DNA from: Pseudisothecium myosuroides
Taxonomy: Eukaryota > Streptophyta > Bryopsida > Hypnales > Lembophyllaceae
DNA length: 64,000 nt
Assembly: GCA_951799445.1 (NCBI GenBank)
Contig: OX637290.1
Location: 870,501-934,500, forward strand
Direction: 5' to 3'
Positions 25,351-39,045 of this stretch are shown in pieces (within the stretch, counting starts at the first letter, position 1; every line of letters starts with the position of its first letter). The notes under the pieces were generated by a model. The model had not been told where the DNA came from. It did not search any database and saw only the letters and a list, made by a program, of their open reading frames with translations. Position numbers and translations under genes: made by a program.

Positions 25351-27090
25351 TGTCGAGCGAAAAGGCTCCGACTTGAGTTAAGCCTCCGAAAGGTCCTGCA
25401 TATTTTTTGTGATCACCAGCTAGCATGCATGAGAAAATCAATGATTTAATCGAAAACAGCTACGACAAGAGCTTTCGTGTGGCTCGCGCGGTGTCAATCG
25501 ACACTTCCAGAACGGATGGGATGGTAACACCACTTTCCCAATTAAATATTTTAACGTAAGCTGCTTGCCATTGCAGTGACAACTGGACGTGGACAAGCGA
25601 AACCTATGAATAACTAACTACTGTAGAGATTGAAGCTCAAGTTCGAAGTGTCTATGTAGCGCGACTTTGACAGTTGAACAGACACTTTCGGCCCAGACTT
25701 CAATTCACCACATGTACTGTACATGCACACCCTGGGGCTCGTTGCCATGGCCACTGTTTTCGACGCCATAGCCGGGCAGCAACTAATAATTATTCAAACA
25801 GCATGCAAGATAGCCAGAAATCAACAGCCTCAAGTACATCTTGCCTGCTCTTCTTGAAACCCTGAGAATGAGACAATTGTCTACAGCAGTCTTCACGGAT
25901 ACGAAGGTGACATTGTGCTTCACGCCACACCCTGCCCGGCTTTCGAAAGCAATGAGACGCACTCTCTGCCGCTGGCACGTGCTCCGAAAGCCAAAAGCAG
26001 TACGTTAAAGGAAACACTCGATTAACCATTCTCGATTCTCGACGGCAAGACACCTGGCTCTACTGATCGCGGCGAAACAATACAATTCCGAATCGAACGA
26101 CTAAGCACCCATGACAAAATGCAGTCTTACTTGGCCGAGTGCAATGCACCCATGACAAAATGCAGTCTCAGTCGGACAGCGAGTCGCCATGGGGTTACAG
26201 TCACTGATTACCCGAACCAGCACTCAACTGTCACTAAGCTTAGGTTGCTAATTGATAATTAAATTCTGAAAGGCGCCATCCAAGTCCTCCGTCCAAAACC
26301 GAAGGCCAAACAGCAATCATATTGAATAATGGTACCTAAAAGTAAACGGTATTGAGAAAAGTGTTAACCTAATCACCCTGGGGAAAAGCAAACCTAGAAC
26401 AACGGAACCAGGCCAGAGCCAGTCCAGCCAGGATTGACGTATACACGACCCAGAGCTCACAGATCCAGATAGAGACAGGAGACCGGTGTGAACGAGACCA
26501 CAAGCGTTAGCCAGCAAGGCGGGCATGTCGTAAACAATGCTCCGTCCGGCATACTTCTAAGTGAAGAGACTGAATGAACAAATGCCAATCCAATAACTTA
26601 TCCAGGGGCAAGCTAGATGCACAACTAATTTTCCAGCCATACGGAAAAGAAGAGATCCCATGACAAGATGAGCATTCTTGGTCAGTAAGCTCGTGAATAC
26701 CCTCACAAACCTCACTCTTAAGTCTCCCAAATTCTCAGTAATACTCCCGCCATATCTCACCAACCGACGAATAGGTTTCGTCTCCCATACTTGCGTCTCG
26801 GCCCACCAAACAGTGCCGTTGCACAGCTTCTACAGTCATGCAAATTTTCTACGTCTAGAATGACATTATGCATTTGTGTCACGAGATTGAGATCAGGAGA
26901 AGGAAATACAGCTCTGGGGCATGCTCATTTTGAGATCTTACTGTTGCCAGAATAATACACCAGGTGACAGGCAAGTAACATCCTCTTTAATAAATGCGAG
27001 GACATTGCACAAATTGTCAGACATGAAAGCCTACTTTGTCGCGCAGAAAGTATAGACAATATAGACAATAGGACCTGAAGGATTGCTTCT
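25351..27090. promoter_or_regulatory. Upstream region of P5B ATPase and 3' flank of TRAPPC11
   Basis: This 1.7-kb interval lies 5' of the P5B ATPase and 3' of TRAPPC11. A 24-bp direct repeat (cacccatgacaaaatgcagt plus four more bases) occurs at 26107-26130 and 26148-26171. No coding sequence is supported, and no TATA box is obvious near the ATPase start. Confidence 0.4.
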
Positions 27091-30000
27091 CTAACTGATC
27101 ACTAGGGAACTAAAAGCCTTATCAATGGTAGGATGCCTACTTTGATCAAATCTAGTGGAAGGGAAGACAAATATCTGGGTACTGAGGGGCGACGGCTGAA
27201 AAGTAGCGGAGTACCAAGCAGAAGTTATCTTCACTCGAGGTAATTGCTGAATACCTGAAGACAAAGGCACAAGCTTGAACGAGAGAAAATGAGTGCCTCT
27301 TGGGAGTATGGAGACTGTATCGCTGTGCGCACCTGAGAAGATGAAGCTGGCTGTATCGACCACAGAAAAAGCAACCTCCTGAAGGGTGTTGGTCATGTTT
27401 TGGACCTTTATTGTCATGGTAAAAGGCTGACCAAGAACAGCATGAGGGGGGCAGTCCAAAGTGATAACGAGGGGTGGGGACTCGACCATTATCTTCGCAA
27501 GTGGCACTTGGTTGTTGACGGAATCAACTGCATTCTTTTTGTGCTGCGCTGACAACTCGGAAATATTTGGGGGTAGATCACTTGACACAGCCCTTCGCCA
27601 GAGCACAGAAATTGTGCCCACAAACAAAGATTTAGATGGTATCAAAGGGTGAACCCAAAAAAGTTGGGTGAATATCTCCTGCGAGGCCATTAGGATACCT
27701 TCTGCTTCACCTCCAGTGAAATCGTCCGAGGCTTCGCCGCTTCCCTCCTCATTCACAACCGCACCAGCTAGTCCAGACTTTTGCACTATGCATCTACTTG
27801 TGTCTTCCTCTGTGACCCCAATTCTCAAAAGGTGAAGTGGAAGTGAAGATTTATTCTTCAATGTAATGACCAAGATGCTAGACTCCTTCAAGGCAAGAGT
27901 AGCACCTGGTACCTGACCTCCTGTAGTATCAGCATCCAAATTCCCAAGCAAGAGTGCATCTCTTCTGAAGGGTGCTACGTAGTGATGCTCAATAGCCAGG
28001 GCCTCCACACAATCAAACTCTTTGCTCTTGTGTAGCCGGTATTGGTATTTAGGGCCTCCTTCACCTGCTGCATGGTAAACAAACGTAGCCATCAAGGTAA
28101 TTGCCTTTGGCTCTAACCATCGCACATATATCACTGTTGACCAGCTACCTCCGGTACGTATTTCAGGGACCTCCAGCAAGCCAGCGAATATCTCAAAGTT
28201 ATCCTTTCTCTCCGGAATGTCACCGGGGTTTCTGACCAAAAGCTCTGCGGGAGTGACCTCTGATTCCGTAGTAGGGGATGCTGACGATAAGCCGGCTTCG
28301 GGCTTAATTATAGGAGAAAAATAGACTTCTAAATCTCCAGCATGAATGGAGTGCCCTGCTGAAGAAATCGTAATGCATACCGGAAAAAATTCCCCCACAA
28401 GTCCAGGACCAGGAGCCTCCATAGCAATGTCCACAAGAGCCTCGGGCTCCTCAACCTGAATCACCGGTGTCCTTGTGCTGATGAGAAGAACGGAGCCAAA
28501 TAGAAAGAATTGTGGAATATTAAGTTGAATATTCATTATGTAATACTGAAATTGAAAAAGAAATAGAGCTGCTCGAAAGCTGACCTGAATGACTTTCTGC
28601 CCTGAACTAGCTAATGTAAGATCAGCCAGTGGTGGTGGATCGATTCCAGGCTCAGACTTCCAAAAAGGAATCTCCTCCCGAGCACTCGCACTCTCCACTT
28701 GACAGCGGATTGTTGAATGTGGACCTAAATGAGCCACTACCGCCAAGCATTCGAATTTCCCACTTTCCTCTAGAAGCAAATCCAAAACCAGCGAATAAGT
28801 ATTCTCTTAATGTATGGCAGGCAGTTGATTCAGTAACCATTAAATACGCATATTATATGTATAGTAAGTGCTTGACAAGAACCAAAAAACAAATATGCTA
28901 GAAACCGCAGTAAGCCAAGAGATACTATAATTCAAGCATACAGGCATTTACGAAACCACAAATGTAAAAGGAATCTATAAGAGCACCCTCATTAAAACCC
29001 AAATACACCCAAGTTACAATCGTACCTAAACTAGATAACTTATGAATCATATCAGAATATGAGAAGTGTAACTGCCCAAAAGGTAACAGCGGATGAAAAT
29101 CATACCTGCAACTACATCGATAGAGATTCTTTTCCATTTCCTTGGTTGTAACTTCAAGCCTGATCTTGCACCAGGACCCAAGTCTTCTTCATCTTCTTCG
29201 AAAATGACATCTTTTCGGGTTGACAAATTGCACGATGTTTGGTTGAATAAAATCTCAACCTCATCAAAGACTATAGGTAATGGAAGATGTGTGAGAATCG
29301 AGAGAGTGAGTCTCGTTACGTTTCCTAGTCTCACTGATTGGCTATGAAACGCAGCACAAACTGATAAAACCATACGCAGTGGACTAAGCAAGGCGATCTC
29401 AAGGTGTACCGGCTGTATAGATGACAGTGCCATATCTGATTCACCTTCGCGGGGAGCGATATTACGAGCTCCGTGCAAGAACTCGACAAGTTCCAGATGA
29501 GCCTGAGCTCTTTCTAATTGCCCAAAAGGACCAACTTCTGAACCAGAAACATAGCCATGAGATAAAGGGACTGCGAAAGGCAAAGCAAGAAGCTCAAAAC
29601 CATACTCTGCAAATTCTTTAGAAAGTCCCAAGCAGCGGGCACACTCCCGTAAATATGTTAGTGCAGAACCCAATAACACTGCCCAACCCTCTTGACGGTA
29701 CACTCCAACAACAGAGTTGAGAATGCGCATTGCAGTAACATAATCCTTAGCAGCAAAATATTCTCGACCCATGTCACTGAGCAGAAGGTAGGCTGTCCGC
29801 CCGGCCTCCATCAACTGATAAAGTTCGTGAGCTTTCTTGAAAAGGGCAATAGCAACGACTGGGTGCTGCACGGTTTTCTCTTGTAAAATAAAGTGCCGCA
29901 TGTATTCAGTCTCTGTTGGACTGCCATCCAATCCACGTCAAAAAAATCAGTCTCGATTATGTTCTCCCAATACAATGAAATAAACAAGCAAGTGATGCCA

Positions 30001-32769
30001 CTCAAAGTTATTTCCAAAATCAGACCAACACTTATATCCAGGATATGTCGTGTTCCGGACTTCAAGGCTTCTTAATACACAAATACCATAGTGGAGACAG
30101 ACGATCAAGGTTAGCACTGAAGAAAGGAGATCCTTTACCTCTGGGCATGATTGTCATTTCCTCGCTTTAGCAACCGTGGAGCCTGCCCAACATATACAGG
30201 AGGCCCAACTTCTTCTGGTGGCCCTGCCAGGACATCGATTGCATTGCTTTCTTCGAAAGTTTCAAAAGCCACTAAGGATGCTTGAAATGCCACTCTCCTT
30301 TTAACCATGTAAATGGCTGCAACCTGCAAAACAAATGAGGCAAGTGCTTCTGAACGTCATTCACTAATCTACAGAATAATAAAAAAAAAGGCACATAATC
30401 TCTAATATATGTATGTCAAATCGACATATATTGCCTGATGAAGACCAACAAGCTGAACAAGTAGAGAGGACCAGATAAAACGCACATGGTAGTAATGAGC
30501 CGGTTGCAACTCGCGCTCAGAAATAACAGGTTGACCTCGGATAGCAGAATTTGGTGTGGGAGTTTGAGACGCTGTTGCCAGTCTATTCTGAAGCAACTCA
30601 CCAAACACCTGAAACTGCCTGCTAACCCAAGCCCAGTGGAGAAAGGCTCCTTCAAAAGGTCCCATCATTTGCTTATACCATGACGCATGCTCTCGAAACC
30701 ACCGAACTGCCTCGGTCTCTTTTGCACCATGGAGAAGCAAATTTGAGATCTTGAAATGTAGCTGCTCAGCAACTGCTTTCATCTCCACGACCCGCTGAAC
30801 TGGTTGCAGCTCCATGGATGTACTGGTTATAACCTGAAAAACGATTCCCAAACTTGAAATAAAGATGCATTCCGGACAAAATAGATTATCGACAATCAAA
30901 AATTGCAAGAAAACATCTATACTTCAGCGATATTGCGCCTCTAGCATGTACATTAAACTCCAAAACCAGAACACTATTCAATTCACGAAGGAGCAAGTTC
31001 ACGAAAGACATCAAACTCTGGCCTTACGTGATAAAAGGAAAAAAATAATGCGTGACAAAACAGACAAGTTGAAGTAATTAAGATAAAGGAGAGAGGCGAG
31101 AACCTCCTGAAGCAGTGAATAGGATGTTTCGTAGAACTTAAGCGCGGCAACCCAGTCCCTCCGGAATTCAGCATAAACTGCAATCTGTACAATTGCCAAT
31201 GAGAAAAGTTGATCGTCAGAGAGTCAGATAATAGTTGATGAAAGTAATGCACTTCAGATTCGGAAGTAACGAGCAAAGAAAAAATCAGATGCTGCTCATA
31301 TATGCGCAAGTGTAAATTCCTTGGAAAAGAACGTGCAGGGTTAACAACACATGCCTTAAAGTTATATCTCACACTGAGCTCTAAAGAGCTGTATGATTTC
31401 TTCTCAACTCGTAGTTTAACTCTCCGACCTTCTTCTCTGTAGAATAAGGTGGCAAGCTCCGCCATTATGCTGCCCAGCCTGCACAGACGCAGAGATTACT
31501 CCCGCCTTCAAATCTACTTTAAAAAAAGGGTATGAAGGCCTGTAACTATTGAGACAGATTGAACGAAACCGGCGGAATGATTGGAAAAAGTCACCTTGCT
31601 AATGAACGTCTCAGCTCACTCGGTTCATGAGTGATGAATACGATACAGTTCTTCGCCTCCACCTCCGCACGTTTCCTAAGAGCTGACAAGCGTTCCTCAT
31701 TGACTTCCCCTGTAGCCCCATGAATAAGGCCAGTTAGCGGCAAATGTTGAATACAGACTCAACCCAAAAGTGTTCAATGTCAGCCAGGAGACTCAGCAAC
31801 TGGTGTATTCTACGGCCACTGAATTCGAGATCAGCAGTGTACTAGACAAATCCAAGCCCAAGGCCAATACATTGTCACTTCCAAATGCTCCAGTCTAAAA
31901 TTTGTGAATTAATCGATAGCTCTTTCTGCAACAAATGAGTGTGGTTTCCACAGATTTCCACAGGAGTTCTTATTGGGAATGTGTTGAGGGGGTGGAACGA
32001 AGTAGTAGCCACTTTTCAACGAATTCTTGACGTGTGCCTGGGTTACTTCTTGTCCTATTACTAACAGCCTCAAAATTCTCTCTGCAAAATCCAGGTCCCA
32101 GCTCTGGCGCGCAGTCTGCCACATGAAAAAACAAAACCAAGAGAAATGCTCTAACCTTGACTCGACGGTTGCACAATTGCCACCACTAGCTTTATGTTCC
32201 GCCCTCGAATAACTGCCCTGCTCATATCCCCACCCGATTCCCCACATTGAAACCCTAAATTTCAATAAATTTCCGTCCACAATGAGGCAGAGAAAGCCAG
32301 ACACCACTTCTTAACCACCCGAAAGAACAAATTTCGCACAAACTGAGAGCAGAGCAGAGCAGAGCAGAGCATGCAGAGGTCTGCATCCCCGGAAATCATA
32401 ATAGAACGCGAGAATTTGCAGTTACTTGACATTGTCGAGATTGGTGCAGACTTGGAACCACTGCGTCGGATCCCCATACACCTGGTCTCGATCGAGGAGC
32501 ACAGCAAGGACCGCCGGCATGTGCGTGCGATGCTTGGTCAACCAGTCCCTCTTGAGAATCCCCAGCGGCGGTGGCATCCGCGCATCCACGGGCTTCCGCT
32601 CCTTCCCTCCGATGATGGGCAGCTTGGCGAAGTCCGGCAGCGCCAAAGTGTTGAGAGGGGGCTGCTCGCGGTGCAGGTACAACGAGACGGCACCATGGTA
32701 CTCCGGACAACCTACCAGCGCCACTAGCGGCACGGGCGGCGTCCGCAGCTCTTCCATATCCTCCGCCAT
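27091..32769 (-). CDS. TRAPPC11: TRAPPC11 (foie gras/gryzun) TRAPP complex subunit
   Basis: There are ten exons. In transcription order: 32769-32426, 32217-32156, 31709-31595, 31478-31355, 31184-31104, 30833-30486, 30323-30139, 29920-29106, 28769-28585, 28455-27091. The total is 3624 nt, 1207 aa, close to plant TRAPPC11 (about 1200). The N-terminus (MAEDMEELRTPPVPLVALVG, then NTLALPDF and GILKRDWL) and AVIRGRNIKLVV match the family. AVYAEFRRDWVAALKFYE begins the foie-gras helical repeat region (about 217-520), and the C-terminal 450 residues form the beta-rich gryzun part. The protein is a large scaffold subunit of the TRAPP tether, acting in ER-Golgi and endosomal traffic and autophagy. Intron 4 starts with GC instead of GT (AAG then GCATGT), because only that site keeps NFK joined to IAVYAEF in frame. 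All other introns are GT-AG. The gene is intact. Confidence 0.93.
32341..32368. repeat. (GCAGA)n microsatellite in TRAPPC11 intron 1
   Basis: About five copies of the 5-bp unit agagc/gcaga occur in tandem, inside the first intron of the TRAPPC11 gene. Confidence 0.8.
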
Positions 32770-33423
32770 AGTTACATCAAGGAATTCGAGATGCGCCCTA
32801 ATGACGCTGAACTGACGACCGCAGGTCCTCCTCAGCCAACTCCAGCTTTAGCCCGGGCCCGTCCTCCAATTCAAGAAATCCGAAGAAGGTCGCCCAAGAC
32901 AAGAAAGGTGAGCTCGTGCCGAAACGAGAGAGAGAGAGCCTGCGAAGATATTAAGAAATCTGGGTCGGGCAATCACATGAAAATGAAAATGAAAATGGTC
33001 GAACCAAGGCCGGATCCGCAGAGATCGATCAGATCTGAGGCGATGCAATCGAGAAGAAAGCCAGAAAGAAAGAGGACATCGTAAGCGAAAGGGATTGCTC
33101 GCAAGAGACTAAGCGGAAGCGCAGAATTAAGCTTACGTTAGTCCCGTGGCGAATGAAATGGAATGCACAAGGTGACAGACGACGCCATGGGAGACGGAAC
33201 GAACGCATGGGACTGGAGCAAGTCAAGCCAAGTCCTGTGATTTCACCTTCAAACCTTCAAACTTTGTGGAAACCTCGTCCTGGACAAGGAAATGAACAAG
33301 GTGGAGGTCTGGAGGAGCAAGGAACAAACTGCACCGGGTATCAGCAAGAACCCGCCAACCCTCCCGGGTATCAACAAGAATCCGGAATTGGATTAATTTC
33401 AATTTTCCAAGGTCGGTAGTACA

Positions 33424-33989
33424 GTACACTGAATAGTGAAATTAGGTTGCCACTCACTAATTCCTCGACATTCTACACTAAGGTAGTCTGCTCTTAAAGC
33501 GACCATTTAAGAGTTGTTTGCCTTTTCAGGGAAGCTAAACTTCTTGAAACAATTTTTAGTTAATTTTTGGAGGAAGAAAAATGGAATTGGCATCTAACCC
33601 AAGTCGTTTCATATTTTTTGGACCTTCGTGGAATTAGTTACAAATTTCTCGAAGTTGAAACGCAGTGGTCACTAAAACCGACCACCTCCTGAAATGTACA
33701 TGATTGGTACATTGAAGAAAGCAAATTGTACCTCTGTGTCATGATCGCTTTTAGAGCCTGCTCCCTTTTAGAGCCTGCCTACTTTTAGAGCACACTACCT
33801 TATATCAATGTGTATAGTTACTTTAGAAGGATGCAGTAAAGTAAGAATTATGTGCATGGCATGGGGTTTGTGCACTGGTTTGTGGCTCGGGATTAGAGAT
33901 TGGCATGTGCCTCCATCAAGATGCGCATTAGGCATGAGGTAACTTCTCTCTCGAGTAAGGCAACCTAATTTCACTATTTAGTGTAGGTA
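33424..33989. mobile_element. Outer element with about 27-bp inverted ends
   Basis: The left end tacactgaatagtgaaatta (33424-33450, continuing ggttgcc) is the inverse of the right end at about 33961-33989 (ggcaacctaatttcactatt then tagtgta), with one mismatch. The interior is non-coding and contains a second foldback element (33481-33800). I could not identify a target duplication. Confidence 0.7.
33481..33800. mobile_element. Tc1/mariner-like foldback MITE with TA flanks
   Basis: The left end aggtagtctgctcttaaag is the inverse of the right end (ttttagagcacactacct) and the copy is flanked by TA on both sides (33479-33480, 33801-33802). A second right-end motif, ttttagagcctgc, is repeated just inside (33760-33785). 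The interior 33535-33695 is closely related to 48107-48270, so the family has at least one other copy here. Confidence 0.7.
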
Positions 33990-35250
33990 CAATGACTCTC
34001 AAAATGTTCCATCCATTTACAAAACTTACCATTACTACTCAAGGAACTAGAGATATTCAGCAAAATTTGGATAGGTTGTGGTGCAAGTAACACAATCATA
34101 TGTAATAAATATTTTAAAATTTAAAATAGTTTTTGAGTTTTTCTAATTTAATCAAATTTAGCAATTTTTTGTACAAATATCTTTTTTCATGATTCTTTAG
34201 TAAGTGAAATGAGAATTCTTTTTAGAATTTTTTAGTAAAAATTTCTCAAATTCTCAAATTTTATTGAGTGAAATATTACTAACTACAATATGATTCCAAA
34301 TATTTAAATTTTTCATAGTTTATTGCAAAAATCTTCAAAATTGTGGAAATTTTGGAAATACACAAAATTTTATACATTATTTTTCATGATTTCGTGGAGA
34401 TTTTTGGAGTGAGTGTAAGAATTATAACATTTGGAGTCATATTTTAGTCAGTAATATTTTACTCTATGAAATTTTACAATTTATGAAATTTTTATGAGGA
34501 AATTTCAGAAAGAACTCTCATTCTACTTCATAAAAAATCTTGAAAAAATTCACTTAAGTAACTATTCATACTACAACATGTCCTAAATTTGTTAGAAAAA
34601 TCTTTTTTTTATTAGTTATGGTAGTTTTTGAAGTGTATGGACATTTACAAGAGCCTCTGCATGGAGTAACCAATGACCAGAGAAGACACATTTTCAATAA
34701 TGTAATGACCAATTAGCATCATTAACTTGTATCATATTGATTATACGCAACCAAATTGACCATTTAGTACCAAAAACAACAATATATATAGTAATTTTTT
34801 TACTATTTGGTTGTCTAAAAATCCACCGTAGTTGTGGCAGAGTCTTAATAGTGTAGAGGTAACAAGTTACAATTTAATTATTTGCATAAATTAAGTTTTT
34901 TTCTTAAAGAGAGGTTAAGTAGATCTCAACATTTCTATCATCATAGACCTTTATCAAGTTTGTGCATATTGACAAATTGAGGCCTTAGTAAAGACATGAC
35001 TAGCTAGAATCAACATTGTTGATTAACTACTATCCACCAACCTAGTTTTTTAATATCCCGAAGTTATGGAAGCTACCCTATATGAAGATCAAATTCAACA
35101 TAAATTAAGTGATTTTTGTAAAAAATGGCCATATATCATCTTGTGAATGGTATGAGTGACATGGATCCTTCAAAATTTGACATGAAAATTCAATTTCAAC
35201 ATCCGAATCAAGCCCTCATACAGTAGAAAATATTCACAAAGTGCTGTTGT
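33990..35250. other. AT-rich low-complexity region, no gene
   Basis: Very AT-rich sequence dominated by words such as aaattttt and tttagta, with stops in all frames. No gene, RNA or clear repeat boundary was seen. Confidence 0.5.
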
Positions 35251-35984
35251 GGTGAGAGGGGTGCGTTTAGAGAACACGCGAAGTGTCTGGCTGCTAGTTG
35301 TAGAGTTTCGATGATGATTCTTCTAACTTGTATTTTCTTTTGGTTTTCAAAGTCTTCAAAGTCTTCAAACTTGAATCTTCACTTGATCTTCACTTGATCT
35401 TCACCCATCCTATCCTGTGGTGGCTCTAAAGGGTGTGGGTAAGGGTGTGTAATAAGAAACAAGTTTTCGGACAGGTAAAACGGGACAATAGAACACGAGC
35501 TGTCGTCCGGATGATGGGCTCCTAAACTTCAAATTCACTGGTCAACTGGTCATTAATCCAGCCTCACTAATGAGAACGACATAAGATTCGACCATGTGGG
35601 TGATCAATCCCACTTCGTCGCCCACAACACAAAAAGAAGCTAGTTGGATGTCCAAATAGCCTGCAACAAGTTTACAATGCAGAATTGAATGCAATGATCC
35701 TCCAAAGTTGGATTGGAACAACAATTAAAGACAACGGGCCTCCAAAGCTGGCCAGGAATGACAAAGCCACAAGCCACAACACACGGATAGGTCCTCGGCA
35801 TGTACGGTCCTTGAATCTTCAAACCTTCATATCTTGGACTCTTCAAGTCTTCAAGTCTCCCAAAGAAATATAGAAAGAAGTATGAAACTACAATCTAGTA
35901 TGACTGCGTTCTTTGATCTACTCCCAAATATGACTCCAAGCTCCAAATGCTAAGTGCAATAGCAATTTGGAAAGCTAATAAGAT

Positions 35985-36600
35985 AAACTAACACCTCTCA
36001 AAATCTCAATTTAAACTAAGTTACTGTCCAAAAGTTATGAACAAGAAAAGTCTCGGCCTTCTCATTTGAAGGCAGCAGACCTCTCTTACTTCAAGACCCT
36101 ACAACTCCTTCACTTCTTATTCAAATTTCAAGTTTAATAACTTTTTGGAAAGCTAAACTTACAAACTAACTTCTCCTTAAATCTCAAAAAAAAATAAGGT
36201 ACTGTCCAAGAGTTATGGCGAAGCAAAATCTCAGCCTTCTCCTTAGAAAGGCAGCGGACCTCTTCTACTTCAAGAACCCACAATTTTCTCTAAACAACTT
36301 CAATTGCTTCGAATGATATGTCTCCAGAAAGCTAAAGAAAACTTCTTTAATGCTTGAAAATCTCAAGAAGAAAAACAAAACCTACAAACTTTGGTGGCTG
36401 CTCGAATCTCTGCTCCTCTTTGTCGGGTGGCAGCAGACCTTCTTCCACTCACTCGTTTGTAACTTTTTGCTCACAACTCCAAATCAAGCAAATGAAGTGT
36501 CTTTAGAAGCACAAAATCATAAGGAATAAACTCTCAAATTTTCATTTCAAAAACATTCTTTTCACAAAAGATATGGCCGATCGAAATCTTCAGCCTTTCT
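35985..36600. repeat. Degenerate tandem repeat, unit about 170-210 bp
   Basis: Three imperfect units begin near 36015, 36190 and 36395. Each has a version of actgtccaa(a/g)agttatg, then ctc(g/a)gccttctc, then ggcagc(a/g)gacct, then ttctacttcaag. The sequence upstream (35355-35405) also has direct repeats of aaagtcttc and acttgatcttc. It may be the untranslated part of a retroelement whose ORF is at 36917-37363. Confidence 0.55.
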
Positions 36601-36916
36601 CTCCACACTCTTCTCTTCTCTCTCTCTCTCAAAAACCACACACTAAGATTCCTTCTCCCCTTTTTCCTCCCCATCTAAGGTGAGAGGTGGGGGCACTTCA
36701 GCCCATGCCTCTACCAAGGCCCACCTAAGATTCTAACCACTTCCCCATTCACACTCACTCCAATTGTAGTCTTTCTTAACTAAAATTTTAATTTTAATTT
36801 ACTTCTAATAAATACAATCACTCACTGTGATTTCAATAAATACTCAAAACATAATCTAAGAACTAAAACTTAACAAATATCAACTAGAGGTAAAAAACAA
36901 AGCTCCAATCAAAGCT

Positions 36917-37363
36917 TTATTCCATTTGAAGAAACTTGAGAATACGTTTGACGGTAGCAGCATCATATTCTGCATGCTCAGCCTTTGTCAAAGGATTGAC
37001 AGGCCCTTCCAACCATCGTTGGTGGCCACGACTACCTTCCACAGGCCGAACCATACAAAAATATTGGTCTTGGTTCTTGCCTTCATAACTCGCCTCGAAC
37101 GTCACTTCACGAGTGCCTGGTTCAACACATCCCACTTGAAGTAAGATCACCAACGCTCGAGCATCAGCATCAAGATTACCGTGCCATCGCCGCTCCACAC
37201 GAGGTTGTTTTGGTGGTCTGGACGGTCCGGCTTCATCTTGAGGACGCCTAATATCTCGCTGCAAAAGAGGTTGATCTGGCAACTGTGATAGTGAAAGCTC
37301 AAACTCAGCGTCCGGTTGTGGCTCTTCATCTTAAGACTCAGAAAAAACCCTCCAATTCGACAT
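36917..37363 (-). pseudogene. Small ORF of unknown function with an in-frame stop, likely element-derived
   Basis: From an ATG at 37361-37363 the frame reads MSNWRVFSES, then a TAA (37331-37333), then DEEPQPDAEFELSLSQLPDQ and on to a stop at 36917, 148 codons in all. The C-terminal half (RALVILLQVGCVEPGTREVT and NPLTKAEHAEYDAATVKRIL) looks folded, and the N-terminal half is acidic and Pro-rich. I do not recognise it. No introns or other exons are evident, and it sits among repeats, so a retroelement accessory ORF is my guess. The open part after the stop could still be translated if initiated internally. Confidence 0.4.
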
Positions 37364-38237
37364 TTGAACTACAAAGTAGAAAACAAACTTACTAATAAGG
37401 TTGAATGAAGGTTTAAGGCAAACCCATCCATTTATATACTTCTATAGGATAACGTCACCTTTAAGCTTCTCAACTCATAGCGTCATTGTGAAGTTATTGA
37501 ATAAAAGATATAATAATATGTTTTTACAATATGTACTGATATACTACAGGACAGCGCCACAATGAGTTCTTTGAAAATACAAATGTGAGAGTCATAATGA
37601 TTCAAGATATAATTAGCATTCAAAGATGGCATCTAATAATGAAAGATGCCACCCAAGAGATGACATTTGGTTGTACAATGACCAGGTGTGAGGCTAGTTG
37701 GTACCTTGGTTCTCTCAATTCTTATTATTGCTCTATGTGATGCTCAAGTCGGTTTAAGGGGACACCATTCTACAAGTTTTTACACTATCCTTCATTTCAA
37801 TCAATTTTTTAAATACTGATTAAGTACAATTTGAAGCATGTCTAAAATTTTATTTGTTTGCAAACCAACATTTGTAAACAAAGAAAATTCTATTTTAAGG
37901 TCTTTAGTTCATTTTGAAAACTAAAATTCTATTATTAGAAAATTTAAGAATAATTAAAAAATTAAAAAATTGACATTTTGTACAGTCTAAATTCCAAAGT
38001 TGAACATTAGTGTTGGATATTGAAAATTGGACTCATGTTTTGAAACTAACCTAGCAGGATTTGATACTTCAAGTCAATACACAGAAAGATCTTGATACCA
38101 TTTGCATACTTGACAAATTAATTGATACTTGTCTACAACAGAAGATGGAAAAAAACTCTAAAAAAGCATATAATTGACTATAATATACATTAATGGTTCT
38201 AAAAATGATTCTCTTCCCAAAGTTGCAAATGCTATTA

Positions 38238-38508
38238 CATTAGAAGAGATTTTTGGGGTGAAGAAGACCACAAGTTCCCAAACTGTAGGAACCTTGGGAA
38301 TTCTACTACATCCAGAGTCTAATGTGGCATAGAAAATGCCACATCAGATATTAATATTTAACTAAATTTAAAAAAAGTAGTATCTTTCTGTATTTTTTTA
38401 ATTTTTAATTTTTAATTTTTATTAAAATAATCTAACATTGTACTACAATTCCCAGTAAGGGGAACAAGCCTGAAACGGCCTTCCCTTGCCCTCAAATCCC
38501 CCCTAATG
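38238..38508. mobile_element. MITE, copy 1 of a family shared with 48472-48766
   Basis: The ends cattagaagagatttttggg and its partial inverse ccctcaaatcccccctaatg bracket 271 bp. Inside are gtggcat...atgccac and aagcctgaaacggccttccc. The second copy at 48472-48766 has the same pieces in the opposite order (ggccgtttcaggct, and acgtggc...gccacgt), showing that the two are inverted relatives. Confidence 0.7.
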
Positions 38509-39045
38509 AAGATGCCACTTTTTGTAGAAAGGGGTGCATTGTTTGCATTTCTTTCCATGTAATATACAAAAAGTGGCAGACATGCCCATGTATAAACAAA
38601 CATAATTGTTGCACGCAATTGTGTTTTTAAGACTTAATTGTTCTAATTCATTTTCTATCAAATTATTTATTATCCTCCATTTCCTAATTCACTCTCAATT
38701 CTTCTCAGATTAAGAGTTATTTCTATTTTTTTATACTACAGAAACTAACTTTGGTTCATTGGAATCTCAAAAGTAAGGATTAAGGATAAATGGATTGATG
38801 ATTGACCCTAAAATGCTTGAGGAGACGTTTTGTACCTTCACATCAGGAACTTCAAGGCATGTGAACATGGTGCCACAATGGTGCATTGAAATGCAATTAA
38901 GTTAATTTGGTGCCAACCTCTGCACCAACCTAGTATGGATAAAATGACACTAAAATGACCTGTATGCGGCCTTTGGTGTCAAAATGGCACCAAAACAATC
39001 TGGCCCAACTTTTCTGATGTAGATGATTTTAGGGAGGCCTAGAAG

